Below are positions 27,372 through 39,865 of a stretch of 62,500 nucleotides of DNA, in pieces. Source of the DNA: Neocallimastix lanati (nom. inval.) (Eukaryota; Neocallimastigomycota; Neocallimastigomycetes; Neocallimastigales; Neocallimastigaceae); assembly GCA_016946835.1 (NCBI GenBank), contig JACVTC010000001.1, positions 887,501 to 950,000 of the forward strand, in the 5' to 3' direction. Position 1 is the first letter of the stretch. Every line of letters starts with the position of its first letter. The position numbers were made by a program, and so were the translations under genes. The notes beneath the pieces are model-generated. The model was given only the letters and a program-made list of their open reading frames with translations, was not told the origin of the DNA and searched no databases.

Positions 27372-28130
27372 AATGCAAATGCTTATAAAATCCTGGACAT
27401 ACAAAATGGAACCATATATTTAAGGAGAAATGTAGAATTTTATGAAACCATATTTATTAAAACTAAAGATATTGATATATTTAATATTAATAAAGAAGTA
27501 ATTTCAGACAACATAGAAGATTTAAATAATGTTGAATTTTATCAAGACCTAATCCTTGAAGATCTTATTGATGAATTTGAAAATAATGATAATGTAGAAA
27601 AAAATAATGAAATTAATATTACTGAAGATAATACTGACAATAACAATTATAATGAGAATATAAATTCTAATAAAAATGAAAATAGTGATGAAGACATTAT
27701 TAATAAACAAAATAATAATGAGGATGATATTATTTCAAGTAGCGAATATGAACTGCTTAATATCAGATTAAATAAAATAAAAGAGAATAATAATGAAGAA
27801 ATTAAAAATAATAACTATATAAGTGGTACAGAAAGCGACATAGAAAGTAATTATAATACATCCAGCGATGAATTAGTACCATTAAATGTCAGAAAAATGA
27901 AAAGAAAGATAGACTCATCCTCTAATGATGAAGATAATCAAAATCATAAACGTATTGAAAAGTACCCGAATATAATAGGTGAAGCTAACCATGCTGAAAT
28001 ATGGAATAATTTGCCAGAAATAAATTCAAAAAAGAAGTTTTCATTCCCAAGTAATATACAAGAAGCACTGAGAAGCAAGTTTAAAACTTATTGGATAATT
28101 GCCATCAATGAAGAACTAGAAAAACTATGA
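27372..28130 (+). pseudogene. copia 2 integrase-RT linker and start of RT
   Basis: A stop-free stretch of about 250 codons with no early ATG: NAYKILDIQNGTIYLRRNVE, then a very Asn/Asp/Glu-rich low-complexity linker (NNNEDDIISSSEYELL), then FPSNIQEALRSKFKTYWIIA and INEELEKL. The latter is the 'eAl....W..Ai.eEl..L' entry to the RT. The linker is the counterpart of the repeated linker in copia 1. Confidence 0.8.
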
Positions 28131-28851
28131 TGCGCAAAAAACAACTACAAAAATAAACAAGAATCAAATATAGAGAAAAACAGAAAGTTAATAAAATTAA
28201 AATGGATTTTTTCTTTAAAAACTGATGAAAATAACAAAGTATTAAAATTTAAGGCAAGACTAGTGGCCAAAGGATACACACGCAAAAGAAAAAATATAGA
28301 TTACTTCGCAACATATTCTCCAACGTTGGAATATGAATCCCTCAGATACCTTATTGCCTATGCCGCCAGACATCACTCTATGATTGCTACCAACTGGATA
28401 TTAAAAGTGCATATTTAAACTCAAAAATCGATACTGACATTTATACAGAAATCTCAGTATCTCATCCTAACTATGAGGATGGTTACTGTTGGAAACTAAA
28501 TAAAGCACTATACCGTCTAAAACAAGCAGGCAGACTTTGGTAATGAAGAAATTAATAATACATTAATTAATAAATTAGGATTTAATAAAACCTATGCCGA
28601 TAGTAACCTCTATTATAAAATCATTAATGATAATGAAAAAGTGATCATAGGTCTATACGTAGACGATAATGATCATCATAGGAAACATTAGTAATATCCA
28701 AAACACCATAAAGGAAATAAAATATGTATACACTGTTTCAAAATCAGAAGAAATAGATAGTATATTAGGGATTAAAATTACAAAAACTAACATAGGAGAA
28801 TACACTATGGATCAATCAAAGTATATTATTAATAAATTAAACGAATATTGA
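28131..28851 (+). pseudogene. copia 2 reverse transcriptase, frameshifted
   Basis: Blocks in order: KFKARLVAKGYTRKRKNIDY and FATYSPTLEYESLRYLIA in one frame; QLDIKSAYLNSKIDTDIYTE (first catalytic Asp) and ALYRLKQAGRLW in a second, ending at a stop; GLYVDD with the catalytic pair at 28,656-28,667 in a third; then a one-base insertion and MIIIGNISNIQ .. SILGIKITKTNIGEYTMDQS. All core RT motifs are present but spread over at least four frames. Confidence 0.85.
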
Positions 28852-29109
28852 TATTAAAGAAGAGAAAAATAATCCATATTCAGAAATAACTGATCTAAAT
28901 AAATGATCTAAATAAACAAAAGGTAAATCCCACTAAATATAGATCAGCAATAGGATCACTAATTCACTTAGCAAGATGCAACTAGACCAGATATTACCGA
29001 AACAATAAGTAAACTAAAAGGAACAACCCCACTATAAAAGATTGGAAAATGTTATTAAATGTTTTTTAAATATTTAAATAAAACTAAGAACTTTTATTTA
29101 AGATTTGAT

Positions 29110-29563
29110 GATAAAGAAGACATTATGGCTTACTCAAGATGCAAGCTTTGGACCAAAAGAAGATGACAATAATGCAAAAATCAACTACTGGATACATAAT
29201 ATATATTGGAAGTGGACCTGTATGTTGGAGATCGAAGAAGCAAAAATTCACAGCTAGAAGTACTACTGAAGCTGAGTTCGATGCAACTGCAGATCTAATC
29301 GAAAAGATTATTTTGTTAAATAATTTAAATAAAGAATTAGAAGGAAGAGTTTTATTATGTCAAACATTCTGTGATAACCTTAGTAATATTAAAATATTAA
29401 CTAATGAAAAAAAAGAACTAATTCGTCAAGACACTTTGATATAGATTATTCTTATGTAATGGATTATATAAAGGAGGACTTTATCAACATCTCTTATATC
29501 AATTCCAACAATATGTTAGCAGATATTCTAACTAAAAGAATCAGTAAGGACTCTTTTAATTAA
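29110..29563 (+). pseudogene. copia 2 RNase H and polyprotein end
   Basis: After a one-base insertion DASFGP begins at 29,138. Then STTGYIIYIGSGPVCWRSKK and STTEAEFDATADLIE follow in one frame (the SKKQ..EAE signature). A further shift gives HFDIDYSYVMDYIKED and NMLADILTKRISKDSFN with the natural stop at 29,561-29,563. LADILTK is the hallmark copia C-terminus. Confidence 0.85.
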
Positions 29564-29616
29564 TTACTTTATTGATAACACTTTTTTTCATTAATTATTA
29601 TTATGAAATTTTATTT

Positions 29617-29627
29617 TGAGGGGGGAG
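29617..29627 (+). promoter_or_regulatory. copia 2 polypurine tract
   Basis: TGAGGGGGGAG directly precedes TGTTAG, the 3' LTR start. It is the only G-run of this length nearby and marks the plus-strand primer. The matching position in copia 1 reads GAGTGGGGA. Confidence 0.8.
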
Positions 29628-29972
29628 TGTTAGATTTTTCAAACTAAAATTCCTTCTCTAAAATTAATAATAAAAATGTTTTCTATATGAAATTATAAAG
29701 TTATATTAAAAACTTAATTCATTATAAATTTAAATTTAATAATTTTCACTTTAAGTATTATATTAAAATGGCTTAGATAAAATAAATTTTTTACTTTAAT
29801 TATTATAATAAAAGGTCCTTCCTATAAAGGAATATATATGACAGAAGAAAGAATTATAAAACTAAAATAAAGTGAAATATCATATTTTTTACAATAATAA
29901 AATAATTATATAATTAATATAAAAAAAAAAAAAAAAAAAAAAAAAAATTATATAAATACATATGTAGTTTCA

Positions 29973-30018
<46 letters not shown>

Positions 30019-30229
30019 AATTTGTTTTTTCTAAGATATAACGAGGGAAGTTATATTTATAAAAGAAAAGTGTATTTTTAATAAATAAAGAATAAACAAA
30101 AGAAAAATTTTATTTTTGTGTTATTAAATTTATTATTATAGATAATAATAAATTTTTGTATTAAATTTTATATTAAATAAAGTTTTATTAAAAAAAATTT
30201 TTTCTTTACACCATTGAGCTTTAATAGCA
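29628..30229 (+). repeat. copia 2 3' LTR
   Basis: Begins TGTTAGATTT after the polypurine tract and ends TTTAATAGCA, i.e. TG..CA. It is longer than the 5' LTR because it keeps the first 77 bases and carries an extra segment of about 80 bases at 29,945-30,015 (ATAAATACATATGTAGTTTC between two poly(A) runs). Confidence 0.85.
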
Positions 30230-30249
30230 TTATATATAAAATAGAAGTA

Positions 30250-30280
<31 letters not shown>

Positions 30281-30298
30281 TATTTAATATAAAAAATA

Positions 30299-31125
30299 TT
30301 TTTATTTTATTTTATTTTATTTTATTTTATTTTATTTTATTTTATTTTATTTTATTTTATTTTATTTTATTTTATTTTATTTTATTTTATTTTATTTTAT
30401 TTTATTTTATTTTATTTTATTTTATTTTATTTTATTTTATTTTATTTTATTTTATTTTATTTTATTTTATTTTATTTTATTTTATTTTATTTTATTTTAT
30501 TTTATTTTATTTTATTTTATTTTATTTTATTTTATTTTATTTTATTTTATTTTATTTTATTTTATTTTATTTTATTTTATTTTATTTTATTTTATTTTAT
30601 TTTATTTTATTTTATTTTATTTTATTTTATTTTATTTTATTTTATTTTATTTTATTTTATTTTATTTTATTTTATTTTATTTTATTTTATTTTATTTTAT
30701 TTTATTTTATTTTATTTTATTTTATTTTATTTTATTTTATTTTATTTTATTTTATTTTATTTTATTTTATTTTATTTTATTTTATTTTATTTTATTTTAT
30801 TTTATTTTATTTTATTTTATTTTATTTTATTTTATTTTATTTTATTTTATTTTATTTTATTTTATTTTATTTTATTTTATTTTATTTTATTTTATTTTAT
30901 TTTATTTTATTTTATTTTATTTTATTTTATTTTATTTTATTTTATTTTATTTTATTTTATTTTATTTTATTTTATTTTATTTTATTTTATTTTATTTTAT
31001 TTTATTTTATTTTATTTTATTTTATTTTATTTTATTTTATTTTATTTTATTTTATTTTATTTTATTTTATTTTATTTTATTTTATTTTATTTTATTTTAT
31101 TTTATTTTATTTTATTTTATTTTAT
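30299..31125 (+). repeat. Pure (TTTTA)n pentanucleotide tract, about 165 units
   Basis: About 825 uninterrupted bases of TTTTA. At the same position of copy 1 (20,440-20,480) only a handful of units are present. Because the period is 5 and the unit contains no stop triplet, all three plus frames stay open and read FYFIL repeats. That is not evidence of coding. Confidence 0.95.
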
Positions 31126-31404
31126 TCAATCTGTACTTTATATTTCTACTATTTATTTTATTTTCATTTTATTCAATCAATACTTTATATTTATATTTCA
31201 ACTATTTTTTTTTATTTTTTTTTATTTTTTTTTTTTTTGTAAAAATATATATATATATATATAATATTTTTTTTTATTTAAATATATATAAAAGTAGAAA
31301 TTAATAAAAAAGAAAAAAATTAATAAATAAATAAAAATAATGATTAAAATTTTTAAAATAAATAATTTTAATTCGTTATATCCTTTGCTTATTCTTTTAT
31401 TTTC

Positions 31405-31436
<32 letters not shown>

Positions 31437-31662
31437 AGAATTAAAATAAAATAAAATATTCCTGAAATTTATATTTTCTTATAATATTTAATATTGGACA
31501 TATTGTATTTTTCATTTAAATATATAAAATATTTTAAAAATAAAAAACTAAAGAAGTATTAAATATTAATATAAAATAATTATGATAATAATAAAATAAA
31601 AAATAAAATATATTAATTCAATTTTCTGTTTCCTCTTTTTTATTTTATTTGAAAGTTTTATA

Positions 31663-31708
<46 letters not shown>

Positions 31709-31969
31709 AAATTTATACAATTCTTTAAAAATTATTAATATACATATTCTTTTTTTTTTTCTTTTTTTTTTCAATATCTAAATTTAAATTTATTATTAGC
31801 TATAATATTATTTATTATTAGCTATAATATTATTTATTATAATAATTATTATTATTTTTCTTATTTACTAAAAAAAAAAATTTTTTTTTCAATCAGAAAA
31901 AAGTAATTTCGTAATTTGAATCGTCAAAAATAACTTTCATTAGAATGATTTTTCATTGGTTATGGTACT

Positions 31970-32656
31970 TTATTGAGATTTAGAAGTTAATTCAATAAAT
32001 TGAGAAGTTAAATTTGGAGGTATTGGAATAAACTGACTTGAATGGGTTTCCTCATATTCAAAATTAATCTCATCATTTAGTCCTATAATGCTAAATATAT
32101 TTCTATAGTAATCCCATTTAAATTTTAAGTGTCCGTTAATAATTTTAAAGAATTTTTCATAAGAAATTCTTTCATTGGGATTTTTTGTCAATAAATTTCT
32201 TATTAATTCTTTTGTTTCAGGACAAAAGGCATCTGGATCATAGGAGGGTTCATCCTTATTTTTAAATTGTTTCTCTCCTGGAAAATAAAAATCTACACGA
32301 TCAGACGTTACTATCTCTTTTAATTTTGTTATAGTTTCTGCAACATAAGGAAGTTTAAATGTTGCTAATTGATAAAGAATGACACCAACACTCCAGAGAT
32401 CTGATAAGTTAGAATACTTTTGGCCTTTTAGTATCTCTGATGCCATATATAAAGGGCTGCCAATCATAGTTTGTGTTAAATCTTCAGGCGGTAAAATTTT
32501 AGCAAAACCAAAGTTTGCTACTTTTAGAAAGGGAAGATGAACAAAACAACAGCTTGTTGGATTAGAAAAGGTAATAAAAAAAAAGTATAATATATAAAAT
32601 ATGTATTTTAATAAATATTTATCAAATAAATTATCTAATTTATTCAATACAATCAA
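31970..32656 (-). pseudogene. Truncated kinase copy lacking N-lobe, with NFG for DFG
   Basis: From 32,573 leftward it matches the kinase C-lobe from residue Thr185 on. The N-lobe, Lys48 and HRD loop (exons 1-2 and the start of exon 3) are missing because the region equivalent to 22,058-23,378 is deleted. The frame happens to continue into former 5' flank, giving a chimeric 228-residue reading frame starting MIVLNKLDNLFDKY. Further damage: DFG is NFG (AAC codon, complement of 32,513-32,515), nine residues are missing after NIF, a base loss creates an early stop after SKSQ, and several amino-acid changes are present. It cannot be an active kinase. Confidence 0.85.
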
Positions 32657-33030
32657 ATCTTTTTTTTTTTTGGACTTAAAAAGATCCAGAAATTAAGAAA
32701 GAAGAAGGGAGAAAAATAGGAGAAGGTGGAATTATGAATTATGAAAGAAAGTTATAATTTTTTTTTTTTTTAATTTGTATTTATTTTTTTTTTTTTTTTA
32801 TTTTTTTTTTGTTAATTTGTATTTATTTTTTTTTATTTTTTTTTTGTTAATTTGTATATTTTCATATTACGAAGAAGCTTTTTTATCATTTTTTTTTTCC
32901 TTCTTCTTTCATCTTTTTCATCCTTTTTTTTTTATTTACCTTCAAAAAAAAGTAAAAAAAAAAACATCAACCATTAACATTATTTTCATATAATTGAACA
33001 ATAATTAATTAAAATTATACTACTATTGGT

Positions 33031-35661
33031 GTTTTTTTTTTTTTTTTTTTAACAGGGTTTATCTTAGATCTTAAAAAGTTTTGTCTATTTTTTTTTTTTT
33101 ACGATAGAAATCTTTTTACTAAGTCTTTTTATATATATATTTTTACTTCTTAATAATAATAATAATAATATTAATAATAATATTATTATTAATAGATTAT
33201 TGAATTATATATATCCAATAACCATTAATCAATAATCAATATATTATTGATGAGAAATTTTTTTTTTTTTAGTACACCTTTTTTTTCTCTCGGTGTACCT
33301 CTTCAGTTCTTATCTTCCCTTTGAAAGAAAGAGAAAAAGAGGTTAGTATAACCTAACCCATTGAGATATGTACTAAGAAATAATTTATAGGAAATATAAA
33401 ATGAAATATATTTATATACATTTAGATTTATTCATTAAAAAATTCATTAAATCATTAAATTTATATTAATATTAATTATATCTCCTAATAAAAGATAGTT
33501 TTCTAGCCCTTTAATTGATAGTAAAAAAAAAAAAAAAAAAAAAAAAAAAGATATAAATATATGAATTAAGACAAAGTTGACTTTTTAGAAAAAAAAATAA
33601 TAAATCTTTAATAATAATCTTTACTATTTTTTTTTATTATTTTTTTTCTAAAAAGTCAAGATAAATAAATCAATAAATTAATATAATAATAAATATAATA
33701 ATAAATAAATAAATAAATAAAATAATAAATAATTATATAAATAGGGAAATATTTTATTTTCTTTGAGTTATATCGTAGTGAAAAGATTACTATGAGTCCT
33801 TTAACTAATATAACCTTTATTTCTAAATAAATAATTTAATAATAATAAATCATTGGAGTTATCAATTATTATTATTATTTATTATTCATTATTAAAAAAT
33901 AAAAAAAAAAAAAAATAGTAATTATTTAATTCTTTTATATATTAATGAAACAATTACATAAATATTTAAATCTATACAAAATTCACATGCTTTATATTTT
34001 ATTTGGTAAAAATTACAAATTATTTCTTAATTTTTAATCAATAATAAATTAGGTAAGATGAAATTTTAAAACATATATTATTGGATAAATACTATCTAAT
34101 TCGATGTAATAATATAGCAATAATTTAATGATTTAATATGGAAATATATGTCTATCTTACATAGATTAATGTATTTTCAAAAAAGAAAGCCTAAATTATT
34201 GGTAATTAATTACAAAATAAGGTGTAAAAATAACTCAATAGGATTATTATAGATTATTTAAAAAATCTATAAAAAATTTAAAAATTATTTTTTTTTTATT
34301 TGGTACATATTAAATACATATATATTTATTTATATATTATATATATATTTATATATGTTGATATAAATATATAATATATTATATATATAAATCTTTTTAT
34401 CTAATTTTTTTATTATTTATAAATAAAAATCTTTTTTTTTTTTTAAATTTTTTTTTTTTTTGATTATTAATGCATTTCTAGGAATTTAAAGAATTTTGGT
34501 TGGATGAAATTTATTTATTTAACTTTTATTTATTTATTCAATTATTATTACTATATATTTATTTAATTATATTTTATTTATTTATTTATAATTATTAACA
34601 AAATTTGGTAATTTTAAAAAAAGAAAAAAATTTTTTTAATTTTTTTTTTTTTTTAATTAAAAATTTTTAATCTATAAAATAAAATATTCTTTAATCTCAT
34701 TGGCTAATTTATAATTTCTATTTAAAAATAAAAAATAAAAAATTAAAAAAATAAAAAAATAAAAATTTAATAAATATAAAAAAAAAAAATAAAAAAAATA
34801 TTTAATTAGAAATTTATTATTATTATTATTTTTTTTAATCTCTATATTTATATATATTTATATATATTTATATATATTTAATTTTTTTTTTAACGCATGG
34901 AAAACTATTTTATTATTTTTAATAATAATAATAATAATAATAAAATTATAATAATCAATTCTACAAAAAGAAAAAATTTAATTAAAATATAATAAAAAGA
35001 ACTCTTTAATTAGCAAAAATTATAATAAAATAAAAAGAAAAAACTCTTTAATTAATTTATAAATAATTTATAATTTTTATTTAATTTTTTTTTTGTAATT
35101 TTTTATTTATTTTATTAAATGTGTTATCTATAAAGGATGTTGGACTATACTGAATGTCTACTGAAATATATAAAAAAAAAAAGTTTATGACTATTATTAT
35201 TATTACTAATTTTTTTTTTTCCCTTTAAAAAAAAAAAATAAACAATCTTAAAAATAATCATCTTATTATTAATTAGTTTTAAAATAACCATTAAATATTA
35301 AATATATATATATATATTTATATTTCATTAATTCTTTAAATGATTTTTTATAATTTTTTTTTTTTTTAGCTTTATTGAATAATTTTTTTTTCTTTTTTTT
35401 TTTGTTGCTTACTTATAATATATACTTTAATTTATGTTGCTATTGTATTATAGTAATTTAAATAAATAAATAATAATTAAAAAAAAAGTTTTAAAAAATA
35501 TATATATATAATAGTTTTTTTATATTTTAAATTTTTTTTTTTTAGTATTAATAGTTTTTTTTAAAAAAAAAAAAAAAAATAGTATATAAAAATAGGTAGT
35601 GGGTTAAATCCTTAATATATCTTGATTTATCTATAAATATGACAAATATAACTATTTAAAT

Positions 35662-35692
<31 letters not shown>

Positions 35693-35961
35693 GTTTTTTT
35701 TTTATATAAAATTATTATTTTTTTTTCAATGAATACTTGAAAAGGTTTCTGAATAGAGAATTTTTAAATTTAATGATGTTGATTGACTGATTGATTGATT
35801 ATTATTAGTTTTTTTCTTTAATGTTTTATTAAACTGTTTTAAGGTTTACAAATTTATATATATATAAAAGGTTATCATATTAATATATTAATTATTTATA
35901 ATTATTATTTACTATTATTAATTTTTTATGATATTTTTAAAATTATATATATATATATATT
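33031..35961. other. Intergenic region, no gene seen
   Basis: AT-rich sequence. A less biased patch at 33,270-33,390 holds GTACACC..GGTGTAC (a 7-bp stem across 33,271-33,299) and a purine-rich GAAAGAAAGAGAAAAAGAGG run. Another inverted repeat is annotated at 33,577. The segment 33,740-33,830 also looks like old mobile DNA. The rest, to the GTP cyclohydrolase stop, is homopolymers and AT microsatellite. Confidence 0.6.
33577..33659. repeat. Inverted repeat with arms of about 27 bases
   Basis: TTGACTTTTTAGAAAAAAAA at 33,577 pairs with TTTTTTTTCTAAAAAGTCAA ending at 33,659, arms extending through ATAATAAA/TTATTAT, with about 28 bases between. There is one length difference in the A/T run. It could be the ends of a very small MITE or a foldback. 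Confidence 0.75.
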
Positions 35962-37375
35962 TTACCTTAAAAATTCATCCTTTAATTTTATATCATCTTT
36001 AAATACACCAGTGGTATGACAAGTAATTGTAAATGATTGTGTTTTTTGTACACCTCTCATAACCATGCAAAAGTGACTTTATAAAAAAAAAAAAAAAGAA
36101 ATAATGAAAATAAAAAATATTTTTATTTATTATATTAATAAATTTTATAATATTTTTTTTTTATTTTACTACTTAAAGGTTAAAAAAAAAAATAAAACTT
36201 TATTAATTTATTAAATATTTTATATTACCTTGATTCCATAACAATTGCTATTCCTTTTGGCTGTAATACTTCTTCAAGAACATCACTGACTTGTTTAGTA
36301 ATTCTTTCTTGAATTTGTAATCTTCTACTAATCATTTCAGTTATTCTTGCTATTTTACTTAAACCAATTACTTTTTTATTTGGTATATATGCAATATGTA
36401 TCTTTTTAATAATAATTAATATAAAAAAAATATTTAATATGCAGTTTTATAATATTACGAATTATTAAAAGAAAAAATATATATATAACTTGTAATAATA
36501 TAATTTTATATATTTTTAAATGTTTTTTTATTCTTATAATAAATAATTTTATATATTTTAAATGTTTTTTTTATTCTTTATTTCTTTTTTTCTCAATCAT
36601 TTACCTTTCCTGAAAATGGAACTAAATGATGTTCACATAAAGAAAATATTTCAATATCTTTTACGATAACCATACCATTATGGTCTTCTTCAAATACAGC
36701 ATTATTAACAACTTCATTTATATCTTTTTCATAACCTTCTGTAAAGAAGAGTAGAGCTTTTGCATATCTTTCTGGGGTTTTTAATAAACCTTCACGATTA
36801 GGATCTTCTCCTAAACATTCTAATATAGTTGTTACAGCACCAGTTAACTGTTTTAATCTTATTTCCTTTTCTTCGTCTGTTTCATTTTTACGTTTTAAAG
36901 TTCCTCCAGCTATCATTATTTAATAAATATATATTTTATTTTATATATTTTTATTTTTATTTTTATATATATATATTTTTAATATTTAATATTATTAGTT
37001 CATTTTTTTTTTTTTTTATTATTTGATTTGTTTTTTATTAATATTTTATATTTGATTGTTTAAAGTAGAATTTTATTATATTATTTTTTTTTTAAAAAAT
37101 ATATATATATAGAAATAAAAGTTTATTATAAACTAAAAATTAGTATATAATGACTTAATATTTTAAATTTCATATTGATATTACTAAAATTTAAATATCA
37201 TTATTAATTTGATTATTCATATTCTTTAATATTCAATTAATTATTATTTTTATATACAATAATTACCTGGAAAACATAGACCATATTTATCTACAACATT
37301 GGATTCTACACTATTACCAATTTTTTGTTTTTTACTATTATTTACTTCAATAGAATTACTTGAATTTGAGACCAT
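35962..37375 (-). CDS. GTP cyclohydrolase I (four exons)
   Basis: Exons 37375-37267, 36909-36605, 36401-36229 and 36076-35962, all with GT..AG introns and matching phases, give 233 residues. The enzyme converts GTP to 7,8-dihydroneopterin triphosphate plus formate, the first step of folate and biopterin synthesis, as a cytosolic decamer. Visible signatures: [32 protein letters not shown] with Cys128 and His131, [31 protein letters not shown], and [14 protein letters not shown] with Cys199 as the third zinc ligand. It ends KDEFLR, the usual family end. The N-terminal ~40 residues (Ser/Asn/Lys-rich) are a short variable extension. Length and residues agree with the eukaryotic enzyme; nothing is missing. 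Confidence 0.95.
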
Positions 37376-38269
37376 TTTTTTTTTTCCTTTATTATTAACT
37401 TTCAGTATTATTGTAAGAGTCGTATTATTAAGAAATATATATATTTATATATATATATTCTTATTATCTTTGATCTTAATTAGTTAAATAAATAAGATTT
37501 TATTTCCCTAAAGGAACAATTTATTAAATTAATTATTTTTTTTTATTTATTTTTTTTTTTTTATTTGACAGATGATATATTATAATATAACAATCTTTTA
37601 TTATTATTATTACTATTATTATTTTATAAAATTCAATAATTAAAATATAAATTTCTTTTTATCTTTCTTTAAATTCTTGATTTAAATAATTTTTCAAATA
37701 TATATCTATACTAATAATAAATATTAATTACTAATTTAAAATATATAAATTTGTTAATAATTAATATTATTATAGTATTTAAATGCTCCTTTTTTTTTTT
37801 TATGTTTTTTTTTATTATCTATTATTTTTAGTATCTATTACATAAAGAAATTTTTTTTTTTACTTTTCTTCGAAGATTATTGAAAGAATGAATGAATCAC
37901 ATGACCATAACCATTTAATTATATAACTATATAATTATTATTATTATTTAAATTATTTTTCAAACTCGAAATCTAGTGGCGGAAATTTAATTTAAGAATT
38001 TCATATAAGATGTGATTTGATTTAAGGATAAAATATTGAAATAGTTAAAAATAATTTAAATATTGTATTTAAAAATCATATTAAATATATAATTTTTAAA
38101 ATGCTATAAATTATACTAAATAAATAAATAAATAAATAAATAAATGCTATAAATAATACTCTTTTTTTAAATATAATTATTTGATGGTAATAATGGAATA
38201 ATAAATAGTAAATATAATAATACTTTTATTAAATATAATATAATAGATATTAACAATAATTAAATAATA

Positions 38270-38968
38270 AATAATATTTTTAAATTATAAATAATAAATA
38301 ATAAATAATAAATAATAAATAATAAATAATAAATAATTGAATAATAAATAATAATAAATAAATAATTAAATAAAATAAAATAATAAATAATTGAATAAAA
38401 TAAAATAATAAATAATAAATAATAAATAATAAATAATAAATAATAAATAATAAATAATAAATAATAAATAATAAATAATAAATAATAAATAATAAATAAT
38501 AAATAATAAATAATAAATAATAAATAATAATAATAAAATAATAATAATAATAATAATAAATAATAAATAATAAATAATAAATAATGGAATAATAAATAAT
38601 GGAATAATAAATAATGGAATAATAAATAATAAATAATAAATAATAAATAATAAATAATAAATAATAAATAATAAATAATAAATAATAAATAATAAATAAT
38701 AAATAATAAATAATAAATAATAAATAATAAATAATAAATAATAAATAATAAATAATAAATAATAAATAATTGAATAATAAATAATAAATAATAATAAAAT
38801 CGAGTATTTATTAATAAATAATTGAATAATAAATAATAAATAATAATAATAAAATCGAGTATTTATTAATAAATAATTAAATAATAAATAATTGAATAAT
38901 AAATAATAAATAATAATAAAATGAGTATTTATTAATAAATAATTGAATAATAAATAATAAATAATAAT
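38270..38968 (-). repeat. AATAAT/AAATAAT satellite with GAGTATTTATTAATAAATA
   Basis: About 700 bases of ATAAATAATAAAT runs. GAGTATTTATTAATAAATA occurs at about 38,802, 38,856 and 38,921, with TTGAATAAT spacers. It is the reverse orientation of the satellite at 13.3, 48.1 and 53.5 kb. Confidence 0.85.
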
Positions 38969-39339
38969 ATTTTTATGTATTTACAATATAAATAAAAGAT
39001 TAAAAAAAAAATTTTTTTTTAATATTTTTTATTATAAATTTTAAATTTTTAAATCCAGAAGAATATTTTTAATTTAGTTATTTTATATTATTTTTATAAT
39101 TTATTTTATTTTTATATTTTTTTTATATTTATATTTTTGTATTTAATTATTTAATTTTTTAAAGAAATTCTAGATAATGTTAAAAAATATTTATTAAAAC
39201 TATTTATATTATATTAAATATGAATTAAATATGACAATAGAGAATTAGAAAATATATATTTTTTATATTTAATATATTTTTTTTTTAAAAATATACACTT
39301 TCTATTTTTATTATTTATTTTTTTTTCTTAGTAATAGGA

Positions 39340-39650
39340 ATTTTTCTTTTTTTTTTTTTTTTTAAATTTTGCTAGATTATTAATAACTATCTCTTTTACT
39401 AAAAAAAAAAAAAAAAAGAAATTATTTTATAAAAAATTCTATAACTATATTTTAAAATAACTTTTTTTTTTTTTTTTTTTTTTTTTTATTTTTTTCTAGA
39501 TTATTTATAAGTATTTCTTTTATTAAAAAAAAGAAAGAAATAATTTTAAAAGGGATTTGTATAACTGTAGAACTATATATTAAAATAACTTTTTTATTTG
39601 TTTTTTACTAGATTATCTATAAATGTCTCTTTTATTTAAAATATTTATTA
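39340..39650. repeat. Three diverged tandem units of about 110 bp
   Basis: TGCTAGATTATTAATAACTA, then TTCTAGATTATTTATAAGTA, then TACTAGATTATCTATAAATG, each followed by T(C/T)TCTTTTA(C/T)T, an A-rich stretch, ATAACT(A/G)TA and AAAATAACTTTTTT. Homopolymers account for most of the length differences. Confidence 0.75.
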
Positions 39651-39834
39651 ATGTTTATTAATATTTATTAATATTTACTAAATATTAAAATATTTTTCAA
39701 TAAAGATTTTATAAAATGCTGTCTAAGAATTTTAAAAGATGTAAAAAATGATCAATTAATTATTTAAATAGTATTTTTTTTCCCTTAACTTTAATAATTA
39801 TATTTTAAATTATAACCCTTTACATCTTTTAAAT

Positions 39835-39865
<31 letters not shown>

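Larger units (their letters stand above)
24689..30229 (+). mobile_element. Ty1/copia retrotransposon 2, nearly full length but broken
   Basis: Order on the plus strand: truncated 5' LTR, leader, gag with CCHC knuckle, protease, integrase, variable linker, reverse transcriptase (YVDD), RNase H, polypurine tract, 3' LTR. INT before RT defines the copia superfamily. At least seven frameshifts or stops break the polyprotein, so this copy is inactive, but every domain is recognisable. It lies inside duplicated kinase-flank sequence: the roughly 60 bases before the 5' LTR (24,628-24,688) recur right after the 3' LTR (30,230-30,290). Confidence 0.9.
30230..33030. repeat. Second copy of the kinase-locus segmental duplication
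   Basis: Collinear with 20,370-23,800. It shows the same ATTATATATAAAATAGAAGT start, TTTTA tract, CAATCTGTACTTTATATTTC cassette (31,126), CCTGAAATTTATATTTTCTT flank (31,462), long poly(A) (31,663-31,703), GCTATAATATTATTTATTA repeats (two here, four in copy 1), truncated kinase, and upstream GGAGAAGGTGGAATTATGAA block (32,718). The segment equivalent to 22,058-23,378 is deleted. Confidence 0.85.

Noticed and set aside
30214-31242. Open frame of 342 codons reading FYFIL repeats
   Set aside because: Pure (TTTTA)n has no stop in any forward frame; there is no codon structure and no homologue. Annotated as a repeat.
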